Below, piece after piece: positions 46,046 to 53,912 of a DNA stretch of 64,000 nt. The stretch comes from Sphingobium sp. JS3065 (GTDB lineage Bacteria; Pseudomonadota; Alphaproteobacteria; Sphingomonadales; Sphingomonadaceae). The notes under the pieces are model-generated. The model was not told the DNA's origin and searched no databases. It saw nothing but the letters and a program-made list of their open reading frames with translations. The translations under genes were made by a program, and so were the position numbers. The first letter of the stretch is position 1, and each line of letters opens with the position of its first letter. The DNA lies in the NCBI RefSeq assembly GCF_026427355.1, contig NZ_CP102666.1, positions 1 through 64,000 of the forward strand. The letters are read 5' to 3'.

Positions 46046-47083
46046 ATGGCTGGATTCATGAAGGACATATTGGAAACGCTCTCCTATGATCCGGCCCCCA
46101 TGCGCCAGGTGGCAGCACGGGAGGACGCGCTGAGCCGTCTTGACCAGCGGCTTGCCAATGTCGCAGGGGCTGGATCCGATGGGCGTACTACCATCCGTAT
46201 CCAGCCGGGCGAATGTGTCGTCTGGGATGGAAATCCGCGGGACCAGCCGGGTCTGACGGCGGAAAGCTGCCAGTCGCTGATCGAGTCCATAGCGCAGGAA
46301 GGGGGAAACCGGATCCCCGTGCTCGTCCGCATGAACGGGGCGGACGTGGATCGGCCTTATGAGCTGATCGTAGGCAGCCGGCGCCGCTTCGCGATTGACT
46401 GGCTCAACCATAATGGCCGCCCCGAACTGCGCCTGACGGCGCTGGTTGTTGATCTGTCCGACGAGGAGGCGTTCCGGCTCGCCGATATCGAGAATCGAGA
46501 GCGGGCAGACATCACCGAGCTCGACCGCGCGCGCAGCTATCAGGCTGCGGTGGATCGCTTCTACGGGGGCGTTCAGTCCCGCATGGCCAATGCGCTTAAC
46601 CTTTCGAACAGTCAGTTGAGCCGTCTGCTCGCGCTTGCCCTGTTGCCCGAGGAAATCGTGGATGCGTTCGGTACGCGCGCGGAACTTCGGGTCAGGCATT
46701 CGGAAGTCCTGACACCGCTCCTCAAAAGGGTGGAGCAGCGCATGCGCATGCTGGCGGAGGCCCGGCGGATCTCCGCGGAGCAGCAGGAAAGGTCGGTCCA
46801 GGGGGATCGGCTGCTTGCACCGGCAACGGTTCTGGCGCGCCTGCGGGAATCGGTCGCCAGCCCTGGGCAGGATGAGCCGCGCGACATCGAGATCATTGCT
46901 GGAGGCGAACGGGTTGGACGCGCCAAGCCGGCAAGGGGCGGGGGCGTCCAGATCGATCTCAATGTGACCGAGGAGACGGATCTGGACGAACTGCTTTCCC
47001 GCCTTCGGGCCACGATCGTTGCCGCACGGGCTGGTGGAGGAGGAGAGGGAGAGCAGGTGGCCTCTGAAGAGGCGGCAGCCTAG
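46046..47083 (+). CDS. Orphan ParB paralogue
   Basis: A 345-residue protein clearly homologous to the parB of this window: IRIQPGECVVWDGNPRD, PYELIVGSRRRFAIDWL (GxRR nucleotide box), FRLADIENRERADITELDRA, and a helix-turn-helix ANALNLSNSQLSRLLALAL. No parA or repA adjoins it. GGGAG lies six bases before the ATG. Family members without ParA, such as VirB of Shigella, act as transcription regulators. Its location between an autotransporter and the Tad operon, within the zone of recurring palindromes, suggests it controls surface genes; this is inference. Confidence 0.88.
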   Translation: MAGFMKDILETLSYDPAPMRQVAAREDALSRLDQRLANVAGAGSDGRTTIRIQPGECVVWDGNPRDQPGLTAESCQSLIESIAQEGGNRIPVLVRMNGADVDRPYELIVGSRRRFAIDWLNHNGRPELRLTALVVDLSDEEAFRLADIENRERADITELDRARSYQAAVDRFYGGVQSRMANALNLSNSQLSRLLALALLPEEIVDAFGTRAELRVRHSEVLTPLLKRVEQRMRMLAEARRISAEQQERSVQGDRLLAPATVLARLRESVASPGQDEPRDIEIIAGGERVGRAKPARGGGVQIDLNVTEETDLDELLSRLRATIVAARAGGGGEGEQVASEEAAA

Positions 47084-47184
47084 AGCATTTTCCAGGCAGA
47101 TGGCATCATCTGCTGGCTCGCAAAATGCGGGAAACAGCAGGCAAATGGAGCATGGTCCGAGTCAGTCTGATCGGACGATGCTCT
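47083..47184 (+). repeat. Dispersed ~103-bp palindromic repeat, copy 2
   Basis: Begins GAGCATTTT at the ParB-like stop codon; contains an imperfect palindrome to AAAATGC (47128) and then GAGCATGGTCCG...CGGACGATGCTC (47148-47183), arms matching at 11 of 12. Layout and spacing equal copy 1 at 36653-36755. Being 3' of converging genes it might also stop transcription. Confidence 0.75.
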
Positions 47185-47207
47185 ACCTCCGCTCGATGGC
47201 GGCCCTA

Positions 47208-48143
47208 TCATTTCGTCTGCCCGCTGAGATGATCCAGGATGACCTGCTCGACATCGGGACTGATGAGCAGAAAATCGCGCCGGCCATCCTTGTCGTCGGG
47301 TATGCGGCAGAGGACCTCATTCTTGACCATTCGGTTGATCAACCGAAGGGCAGTCGTCGTTGGCATGCCCGATGCGATGCAGGCGCTTGAAACAGAGACG
47401 GTGCGTCCTTCGAACTTCGCGAGCAGAAGGTCGAGCAGCATGTGCCAGGCCGGGTCGCCGAAAATCTCGCCGCCGATCAGTTCCCGCCTTTTGAGTTCCG
47501 CGCGCAATTGCGCGCGGATATAGTCTGCGTCAATGGGCACCGCACGGCCGTGGGCCTGGACGGGATCGTCCATTTGTTGCGCGAGGCGTTGCAGTTCGGA
47601 ACTCAGTGAGGAGATCTTGTTGAGGAGCGTGGAGCGGCTGGCAGGGGTGTCGTGAAGGCCGCTGACGCGCAGGATGGATCGCCTGAGGTCGTCCCTGCTG
47701 ACCGGTTTCTGCAGGAAATCCGCGATAGAGGCGCGCATCGCGCCGACGGCGACATCGACTGTCGCATGGCCGGTGACCATGATGAAGCGCAGGCTCCGAT
47801 CCTCTTCCTCGGCCCGGGAAGTCAGTTCCTGAACCAGGGCAAGGCCGTCGCAGTCAGGCATGCTGTAGTCGACGATGACAAGTGAGATGTGTTCGTCGTG
47901 CATATGGACGAGGGCCTCTTCGGCCGAGCAGGCGCTGACCGATGGATAACCAAGCATATCGAGCATGAAGGCGCACTCGGAGGCCCACTCACGATCGTCA
48001 TCGACGATCATCACGGTGCCGATATGCGGAAGCTGCGCCTTGGCGCTATCAGGCAGGCCCAGATCCTCCAGCCGCGCACGTGGCACAGGCCTTTCTTTAG
48101 CCTCCCATCCATTCATCCGGATGTTCATTTCTGTAAGCCCCAT
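47208..48143 (-). CDS. Response regulator with winged-helix output, last gene of the Tad operon
   Basis: The 311-residue protein has an N-terminal extension, a receiver domain (acidic pair in VMIVDDDREW, phosphoacceptor Asp92 in VIVDYSMPDCDG, Lys146 in FLQKPVSRD), a linker with a helix LLNKISSLSSELQRLAQQ, and a MarR-like winged helix (DLLLAKFEGRTVSVSSACIA, TTALRLINRMVKNEVLCR, DGRRDFLLISP). It starts 12 bases after the inactive prepilin peptidase gene in the same direction, so it is probably made with the pilus. It may adjust pilus expression in response to one of the nearby kinases. Confidence 0.88.
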   Translation of the reverse strand: MGLTEMNIRMNGWEAKERPVPRARLEDLGLPDSAKAQLPHIGTVMIVDDDREWASECAFMLDMLGYPSVSACSAEEALVHMHDEHISLVIVDYSMPDCDGLALVQELTSRAEEEDRSLRFIMVTGHATVDVAVGAMRASIADFLQKPVSRDDLRRSILRVSGLHDTPASRSTLLNKISSLSSELQRLAQQMDDPVQAHGRAVPIDADYIRAQLRAELKRRELIGGEIFGDPAWHMLLDLLLAKFEGRTVSVSSACIASGMPTTTALRLINRMVKNEVLCRIPDDKDGRRDFLLISPDVEQVILDHLSGQTK

Positions 48144-48155
48144 ACAGAAAGGTTA

Positions 48156-48617
48156 TCAAGTCGCCAAACCTTGATGAACCTGAACAATCAGAATTGCAAT
48201 AGCTGCGATTGCTTCAGAATCGGGGCGCAATACTGCTTTTTTGCGTATACGCAAAAAAATGACCGAGATCACGAATAGTAGAATGGCCAACGAAAGCATG
48301 AGCACTGCTCCAACAGGGCCAAGCCATGCAGCGCCGGCTGCCATAAGCTTGATTTGGCCGCCAGAAAGGAGGCGCAGCTTGCAGGTCCTGCGCATATAGG
48401 CGATCGCGCCGGCAAGAAGGAGCAGAATGGCGATGCCTGCGGCAAGCGAGACGATCGCACCACCCAAGCCCCGAGAGGTCAAGGTGAAGGCGATGCCCGC
48501 CGCGCCGAGCAGGAGGTAGAGCCAGTTCGGAACATTACGCTGTTCCCACGCCAGGACGATGATGGGAAGCAGGATGAGAATGAGTGTGGAGATCGCGATA
48601 AGCTGCACGCCCGTCAT
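48156..48617 (-). CDS. CpaA/TadV-like protein lacking both catalytic aspartates
   Basis: A 153-residue membrane protein with the topology of a TadV/CpaA prepilin peptidase. Aligned with the complete CpaA of this window, the first aspartate (FDVCFRRIPN) becomes Ala23 in LAWEQRNVPN, and the GGGDIKL aspartate becomes Gln88 in SGGQIKLMAAG. The fold motifs around them persist, so the protein seems conserved but unable to cleave. It lies directly behind tadE with no gap. The palindrome at 48237-48258 is within its coding end. It could be a non-catalytic assembly partner. Confidence 0.8.
   Translation of the reverse strand: MTGVQLIAISTLILILLPIIVLAWEQRNVPNWLYLLLGAAGIAFTLTSRGLGGAIVSLAAGIAILLLLAGAIAYMRRTCKLRLLSGGQIKLMAAGAAWLGPVGAVLMLSLAILLFVISVIFLRIRKKAVLRPDSEAIAAIAILIVQVHQGLAT
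48237..48258. promoter_or_regulatory. 22-bp palindrome with TTTTGCGTATACGCAAAA core (site 3)
   Basis: A perfect palindrome with six T residues, GCGTATACGC and six A residues. It lies in the 3' part of the inactive cpaA coding sequence, coding LRIRKK, about 94-115 bases before the response regulator start. It could control that last gene separately. Confidence 0.6.
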
Positions 48618-49055
48618 TCAGTAGCTCCCGTTAGTAACGGTAGTCGTCGCACTGATGGGACTTGGTGGCATGGGTAGGAAGCTATAGTCGTAGAGGGCGC
48701 TTTCGCTGATGTTATAGGTAACTTTCACTTTGAAAGTTTCGACAGAATCTCCGGTCGTAGCCTCAACTTTTGCGCCTTCGCCTGCAGCCAGCAAAGGACC
48801 ATAGGCATTGATCACCGCATCGGCGCGATTTTTCGCCAATTCTTCCCGTTGGGAGATGGAAATGCCAGCAACGGCGGCACGGGCGCCTTCTGCTGCAGCC
48901 TGTCTCACGCCCATTACGGCCGCAAAATAGAAGGAGTAGAGGACAATGATGAAAATGAGTGCGAACAACGCTGGAGCTATGAGAATGAACTCCAGCGCTG
49001 CCATGCCCTTCTCGCAACGAAGAAGTCGTCCCGGAAGATGAGATTTTCTGCTCAC
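48618..49055 (-). CDS. tadE: TadE-like pilus minor pseudopilin
   Basis: A 145-residue protein with the TadE signature: a short basic start, CEKGMAALEFILIAPALFAL (processing near the Gly-Met-Ala with Glu at position +5), one long hydrophobic helix and a periplasmic domain. It is handled by the prepilin peptidase and initiates or stabilises Flp pili. The start is GTG with TAGGAG upstream. It follows flp after 14 bases and abuts the next gene. Confidence 0.88.
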   Translation of the reverse strand: MSRKSHLPGRLLRCEKGMAALEFILIAPALFALIFIIVLYSFYFAAVMGVRQAAAEGARAAVAGISISQREELAKNRADAVINAYGPLLAAGEGAKVEATTGDSVETFKVKVTYNISESALYDYSFLPMPPSPISATTTVTNGSY

Positions 49056-49069
49056 GAGAAGGCTCCTAC

Positions 49070-49264
49070 TTATCCGGCTGCCGGACCTGCCTGAATCTTG
49101 TCGAAGAGACCGCTCATCGTGTCTTGCAGGCCGGTCCGGAGGGTTGGCGTCAGCGCCAATATGGCGGCGACGAGAATGGCGCCCATAACGGCATATTCGA
49201 TGGCCGCGAGGCCGCGCTCATCCTTTTTGAACCGTGCGATGAACTGACGCGCTGACTGCATCAT
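49070..49264 (-). CDS. flp: Flp-type major pilin
   Basis: A 64-residue prepilin with a short leader (MMQSARQFIARFKKDERG), the Flp processing motif GLAAIEYAVMGAI with conserved Glu and Tyr, a hydrophobic helix and a short polar tail. Flp forms the adhesive Tad pilus filament. GGAAGG precedes the start. Placement inside the operon between tadG and tadE, rather than at its head, is unusual for a major pilin, which is often made in excess from its own promoter. The 79-bp gap upstream may hold one. Confidence 0.9.
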   Translation of the reverse strand: MMQSARQFIARFKKDERGLAAIEYAVMGAILVAAILALTPTLRTGLQDTMSGLFDKIQAGPAAG

Positions 49265-49343
49265 GATGGTTATCCTTCCAATAAGCCCCCTCATTGGATG
49301 GTCGATCGGATGGGGCGTTAATCCCGATCGCCAATAGCGAAAT

Positions 49344-51221
49344 TTAGACGAGGACCGGAACCCCGCAGCGGGCACCTGTCACCCAAACTCGCGCATTCCC
49401 TAGCTCGAGGCCGAGTGCGGCGAGCAGATTGTCCAGGACGGGGCCTACAAGCCCGTCGAGCAGGCCGGTTAAAAGCGGCCTCAATAGGTTTCCGGCGAGC
49501 TGGAGAAGTGGCGTCAATATATTGAGCGAAATGCCAGCGACGCTCGGTTGGATGTCGAGGTTGGTGACGAGCGTGCTAATTGTTTGGCCGAGTAGAACCT
49601 TATTGCTTTTTGCATAGGGAGTGCCGGTGATTTCTGCGCTTTGCGCTGAGCCAGGCGTTCCAATTTGTGGATTGCCGCTGCCGCGAGGGCCAAAGGTCAC
49701 CGTAGTGTCGCCGCCGGTAACTGGAAGAGCAACGGCTTTGGCCGTTATGCTGGTGAGGGGAATCCCCAGCAGCTTGGCATTGAGGATCGTTACGGGCGTG
49801 ACGGCAGCGGGATCGATATAGGGCATGGTGTTGTTCACGGCATCTGCTCGCACCTCGCCGACATAGGCTGAGATCAGCGCCGGAGAAACGGTGACGTCAA
49901 CCTGGGCGTCGCGGGCCTGTTCGCCTGTTTGCGCGCAGCGTATCTCCTTGATGGTCGCATTGCTATCTCCGATGCTGATGAGCACCGGGATGTCGTTTGC
50001 AAGGTCGATGCTGACGCCCAACAACCTGAGAATACCGAGGAGGCCGGAAGAAATGCCGGTATCGACAAGACGAACCTTCAACTGAAGGCGCGAGACGGAG
50101 GAGCTGACACTGGTTTCACCGGCAGGCCCAAAGGAGAAGCGGGGTCTGTTCGTCGGGGTGCTTCCTATGATGGTCAGTTTGACGGTGCTGTCGGGAAAGG
50201 CCGCGCCCGTTAAACTGGATAAGTCGAGGGAAGAAGCGCCCTTAACCTGCGCTGCATAGGTCAGGAGTTGATAGGCGTTCAGACCTGCGCGCAGCCCGGG
50301 TTGGGCGTTAGCCTCGCCAACAGGCATGTTCTTCCAGACACCAAGGCCAAACAGGCCATGCAGATCGATAACCCTATCGGCTGACACTGATCCTGCCAGG
50401 CTCGCGAGAGCCTGGGATGTTACGCCGTCGGAAGACGCTTGCGCCGCAGACAGGAGAAGATCCTTCATGCTGGCCTTTTCCTCCAGCACTCTCCCATAGG
50501 TGATGTCGGCCTTGGTTCTGCCAACCCCATTCACAAGGCCCAGATTGACCGCCAGGCGATCGAAGAAATTGCCAGCATCGACATTATGCTGCATCATCGC
50601 GATGACTTGCTCATCTGTGAGGGCAAGCGTTATGCCAAGAAGTTGGCCGAGCAGTTTGTTGACGCTCTGCAGGAGGCCCCCCACGAGCTTGGTGCCGTCT
50701 GTTCCAAGGATATTTCCCGTCGTGGCAATACCGGCTTCATCGAGACGGGCGGCCGTGGCAGTTGCGGCGAGCTTAGGAATGGGATTGAAGCTGCCAAGCA
50801 CGTTGGTCAGGAAGCGCGTACTGTCTTTCGTGGCTGTGACGCGGACAGCATTGGCCTGGGGATCCGTTGAAATGGAACCGGGACAATTGGCCGTGGGCCC
50901 GATGAATCGCGCTTTGGGATCTGCGATATTCTGGTCAGCACAATAGCGCCCGAGTTTGACATCATTCGGGTTGATAAGTCCGGGAAAGCCATTTTTGCCG
51001 AGATAGTTGTTGGCGCGATTATAGGCATCGTTCGGGTTGACTGCCGCGGCGAGCGCAGCGGCCTCCGTGGCGGTGCGGAGCTGTTGGTTCTGAACATAAT
51101 AGAGCCCGACATCGAGTGCGAAACCGGCAGCCCCAATCAAGGGAACTGCAAGCGCTGCCACCATCGGGGTGACAGCAGCTCGCTCGTCGCGCCAGAATGC
51201 GAGGAGCCGCCGCCCCATCAT
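49344..51221 (-). CDS. tadG: TadG-like pilus-associated protein
   Basis: The 625-residue protein has the TadG/Tad_N N-terminus: FWRDERAAVTPMVAALAVPL and GAAGFALDVGLYYVQNQQLR, a membrane helix followed by ATEAAALAAAVN, then a long extracytoplasmic region rich in beta strands and Gly/Asn/Thr. TadG anchors or modulates the pilus at the envelope. The ATG overlaps the stop of the upstream small gene (ATGA). No von Willebrand MIDAS motif is evident in the tail. Confidence 0.85.
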   Translation of the reverse strand: MMGRRLLAFWRDERAAVTPMVAALAVPLIGAAGFALDVGLYYVQNQQLRTATEAAALAAAVNPNDAYNRANNYLGKNGFPGLINPNDVKLGRYCADQNIADPKARFIGPTANCPGSISTDPQANAVRVTATKDSTRFLTNVLGSFNPIPKLAATATAARLDEAGIATTGNILGTDGTKLVGGLLQSVNKLLGQLLGITLALTDEQVIAMMQHNVDAGNFFDRLAVNLGLVNGVGRTKADITYGRVLEEKASMKDLLLSAAQASSDGVTSQALASLAGSVSADRVIDLHGLFGLGVWKNMPVGEANAQPGLRAGLNAYQLLTYAAQVKGASSLDLSSLTGAAFPDSTVKLTIIGSTPTNRPRFSFGPAGETSVSSSVSRLQLKVRLVDTGISSGLLGILRLLGVSIDLANDIPVLISIGDSNATIKEIRCAQTGEQARDAQVDVTVSPALISAYVGEVRADAVNNTMPYIDPAAVTPVTILNAKLLGIPLTSITAKAVALPVTGGDTTVTFGPRGSGNPQIGTPGSAQSAEITGTPYAKSNKVLLGQTISTLVTNLDIQPSVAGISLNILTPLLQLAGNLLRPLLTGLLDGLVGPVLDNLLAALGLELGNARVWVTGARCGVPVLV

Positions 51222-51457
51222 CGGGCGTTCGATCCACCACTGGAATCCGGCTTCTCGAGCATCTTGCCGATCGACCCAAGATATCGCCTGTAGATGGCCT
51301 CCGCTGCTGAAGCCTCGAGGCGGATATCCTCCTCGGACCGCGGCTGCGCGCGCAATTGCCATTCGACGACCGACCGCGCCTCGCTCTCGATGGGCAAGGG
51401 GGCTGGCGGGGCAGGGGTTGCGGCCGGAGCAGCGGCGAGAATGAAAAGTGCCAGCAT
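51218..51457 (-). CDS. Small exported protein of the Tad operon
   Basis: A 79-residue protein with a signal peptide (MLALFILAAAPAATPAPPAP) and a helical remainder (EEDIRLEASAAEAIYRRYLG). I recognise no family. It is coupled on both sides: three bases after tadD and ATGA overlap with tadG, so it is a real operon member, probably periplasmic. Confidence 0.7.
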   Translation of the reverse strand: MLALFILAAAPAATPAPPAPLPIESEARSVVEWQLRAQPRSEEDIRLEASAAEAIYRRYLGSIGKMLEKPDSSGGSNAR

Positions 51458-51460
51458 GGA

Positions 51461-52129
51461 TCAGCTTCCTTTGCCTTGTGCTCGCGGGAGAGACAGGTGA
51501 ATGCGTTCGACCTCGGCCAGGAGCGTCTTGCGCAGATTGGCACGGACGTCGGTATCGCGGATGCCCTGGAGGGCCCGGTTGGCCTCCGCGCGCTGACCGG
51601 CGGCGAGAAGGGCGAGAATGAGATTGTTGCGGATGACTTCGTCGCCAGGGGCCAGATCGGCAGCACCCTTCAGGGCATCGACCGCCTCGCTGTATCGTCC
51701 GACGCGTAGAAACGCATAGCCAAGGGCATTGCGAATGAAGGGATCTGCCGGGCGGGCTGTGCGTGCGGTCTGATAGTAAGCGGTTGCGCCGGTCCAATCA
51801 TTCCCGGCGGCCGCGACATGGCCACGGACGGCGCTAACTGTACCATTCCGGTCGTCCGGAAGGGCCTGCGCCAAGGTGCCGGCTTCCTCGACTCTGCCGA
51901 GGTCAAGAAGGCTGTTCACGCGAAGGATGCGTGCTTCAAGGTCGTGGGGATAGCGCCGTTCGAAGTCATCGAGATAGGCGAGGGCTGCCCGGGGTCGACC
52001 ATCGATCCGTGCCTGTTGGATGAGCTGAAGGTAGAGCGGGCGGGTCGAAGGCACATCGTCTGGCGCCCGCGCTGCCTGGAGCGGCGCGCTTAGGGCGAGC
52101 GCAAGGATAGGAAGAATAGCGCCTTTCAT
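51461..52129 (-). CDS. tadD: TadD-like tetratricopeptide protein
   Basis: A 222-residue exported protein: signal peptide (LPILALALSAPLQAA), then helical TPR-like repeats (AALAYLDDFERRYPHDLEAR; DPFIRNALGYAFLRVGRYSE; EVIRNNLILALLAAGQRAE). TadD is a pilotin-like assembly factor of Tad pili. A lipobox is not obvious, so it may be soluble in the periplasm. The start overlaps the tadC stop (ATGA). Confidence 0.85.
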   Translation of the reverse strand: MKGAILPILALALSAPLQAARAPDDVPSTRPLYLQLIQQARIDGRPRAALAYLDDFERRYPHDLEARILRVNSLLDLGRVEEAGTLAQALPDDRNGTVSAVRGHVAAAGNDWTGATAYYQTARTARPADPFIRNALGYAFLRVGRYSEAVDALKGAADLAPGDEVIRNNLILALLAAGQRAEANRALQGIRDTDVRANLRKTLLAEVERIHLSLPRAQGKGS

Positions 52130-53013
52130 TGGTTCATGCCCCGCAACGTATCGAAGATTGTCACGACTGGTGGCCCGGCGAGGACGATGAAAAGCCCCGG
52201 CATGAAAAAGACGATCATGAGGACCACCATCTTGACGGTGATCTTGCCCATTGCCTCGCGTGCCCGCGCGACGCGCTGCTGGGTAAATTCCCGAATGAAC
52301 TCCCGAAGGGCGGGGGCCAGTTCGATGCCCTGGAACAGGGCCTGGCGGAAGAGCGCGGCAAGCTCACGCGCTCCCTTGACCGCGACGCGTGAGGCCCAGC
52401 GGTCGAGCGCTGCCTCATAGGTCATCCCGCGATCGATATCGGCAACAAGGTTCGCGATGAGAACGGCATGGTTGGGAACCGCTACGATTTCATCGCGCGC
52501 GATCGAACGGAAGCATTGATCAAGCGACACGCCGCTTTCGAGCATCATCAGCATGAGGTCGAGGAGGAAGGGGAACTCGGCGGTGATTTTGTGGGCGCGG
52601 GCGACGGCAAAGATCTGCAGCACCTGCTTGGAGGCGATGAAGGCTAACCCGGCACCGATCAGTGGCAGGATGGGCCGCGCGAACAGGCTTCCCCAAAGGA
52701 CATGGCTCAGGAGCAGAAGGCAAAAGGCCGTGCCAAGCGTCGCGCCGAGGCGAATCCATACGAAATGTTCGACCGCGCGGGGGCCCTGGAAGCCTGCCAG
52801 CCGCAGCTTGTCCTCGATCTCCGTTCGATCGCGGCCCTTTGCGGAGATGAAAGCCGGCAGCCGGATGGCCCGCCGCGGCTCGCGGGTCTCACCGACACGG
52901 GCGGACAGGCGCGCTTCCAGACGCTGTTCCGCCAGAAGTGCTTTACCGCCGTGGAATGCCGCCACGAGGCCGGCGAGCGCCAGGGCCATGCAGAGGAGGG
53001 CGAGCGCGCTCAA
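52126..53013 (-). CDS. tadC: TadC inner-membrane platform protein
   Basis: A 295-residue T2SSF-type membrane protein that forms the assembly platform with TadB. The T2SSF domain contains FPFLLDLMLMMLESGVSLDQ, RELAALFRQALFQGIELAPA and LREFIREFTQQRVARAREAMG, and the last helices read VVLMIVFFMPGLFIVLAGPP. The start is a TTG overlapping the tadB stop (TTGA); an internal ATG eight codons later is possible. Overlaps on both sides show tight coupling. Confidence 0.9.
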   Translation of the reverse strand: MSALALLCMALALAGLVAAFHGGKALLAEQRLEARLSARVGETREPRRAIRLPAFISAKGRDRTEIEDKLRLAGFQGPRAVEHFVWIRLGATLGTAFCLLLLSHVLWGSLFARPILPLIGAGLAFIASKQVLQIFAVARAHKITAEFPFLLDLMLMMLESGVSLDQCFRSIARDEIVAVPNHAVLIANLVADIDRGMTYEAALDRWASRVAVKGARELAALFRQALFQGIELAPALREFIREFTQQRVARAREAMGKITVKMVVLMIVFFMPGLFIVLAGPPVVTIFDTLRGMNQ

Positions 53014-53912
53014 AAGGAGAGCCTCATCATGCGACGCATGACCATGACGCCCGAGCCTTGAAGAACTACAGCGGCAAGTGCGAGCGTATGTCCTCGCGGA
53101 TCATGAATGAAGAAAGCCGGATAGGTTGGATTGAGGGAGAATAATACGGCGACAGCAACAAAGGGTATGGCGATCAGCACACGTCCGCTGACCCGGGCTT
53201 CGGAGGTCGCTGCCAATAGATCGCGTTTGATGCGGATGCGTTCGCGCAGGATGTTCGACAGGTTCTGCAGGATCGTCGTGATCGAACCGCCAAAGCGGCT
53301 GTTGGTCCGGATCGCGGCGGCAAGCATGGAAATCTCGGCGATATGCAACCGGTCGGCCTGTTGCTGCATCGCTTCGGCAACCGGAGCGCCCAGTTCAAGC
53401 TTGCGCGCAACGGGGCCCAGGAAGGAACGGACAATCTCCGGCGCTTCGTGAAGCGCGCGCTCGATCGCCTGGCTAAGGGAGCTTCCGACCGTCTGCATCT
53501 GGCGAACGGCATCGATATAATGCGGGAGCGCCTCGATCAGCGCGGATGTCCGCTGATAGGCTCTGTGCCGGATCCAGAAGAGCAGGACGGCGGGAGGGGC
53601 CAGGAGGAGCAGGAGCGCGACGACAGGACCGGCGAGCAGAAGCGCGAACAGGGCCACGAGGAGGAGGACGCCAGCGGCGATGCCGAGCGCGCGCATCGTG
53701 AATTCGACCTGCGCCTGGGCGAGCAACGGCGCCAGCATCTCGGGCACCGTGACGGGCGCCAAAAGTGGCGAAGCCGTCGGCGCCCGCGCGGCAATGCCGT
53801 TGAGGCGCCGGTCCAGTCTCGCCTGGTTCCGGCGCTGCTCGGTCAGGACGAGATAGCCTATGCCCGCCAGGACCAGGAGCCCCAGGATCAGGAAGGCGAC
53901 GCCGCTCAGCAC
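53010..53912 (-). CDS. tadB: TadB inner-membrane platform protein
   Basis: A 300-residue T2SSF-type membrane protein, partner of TadC. An N-terminal helix, an internal hydrophobic pair, then the cytoplasmic domain ALPHYIDAVRQMQTVGSSLSQ, MQQQADRLHIAEISMLAAAI and GGSITTILQNLSNILRERI, and two closing helices. The start is GTG, overlapping the end of cpaF by seven bases. Size and position are normal. Confidence 0.9.
   Translation of the reverse strand: MLSGVAFLILGLLVLAGIGYLVLTEQRRNQARLDRRLNGIAARAPTASPLLAPVTVPEMLAPLLAQAQVEFTMRALGIAAGVLLLVALFALLLAGPVVALLLLLAPPAVLLFWIRHRAYQRTSALIEALPHYIDAVRQMQTVGSSLSQAIERALHEAPEIVRSFLGPVARKLELGAPVAEAMQQQADRLHIAEISMLAAAIRTNSRFGGSITTILQNLSNILRERIRIKRDLLAATSEARVSGRVLIAIPFVAVAVLFSLNPTYPAFFIHDPRGHTLALAAVVLQGSGVMVMRRMMRLSF

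Noticed and set aside
49344..51797. A 817-residue version of TadG
   Set aside because: The first 192 residues are arginine-rich shadow of tadD and the small exported gene; the Tad_N start is MMGRRLLAFWRDE.
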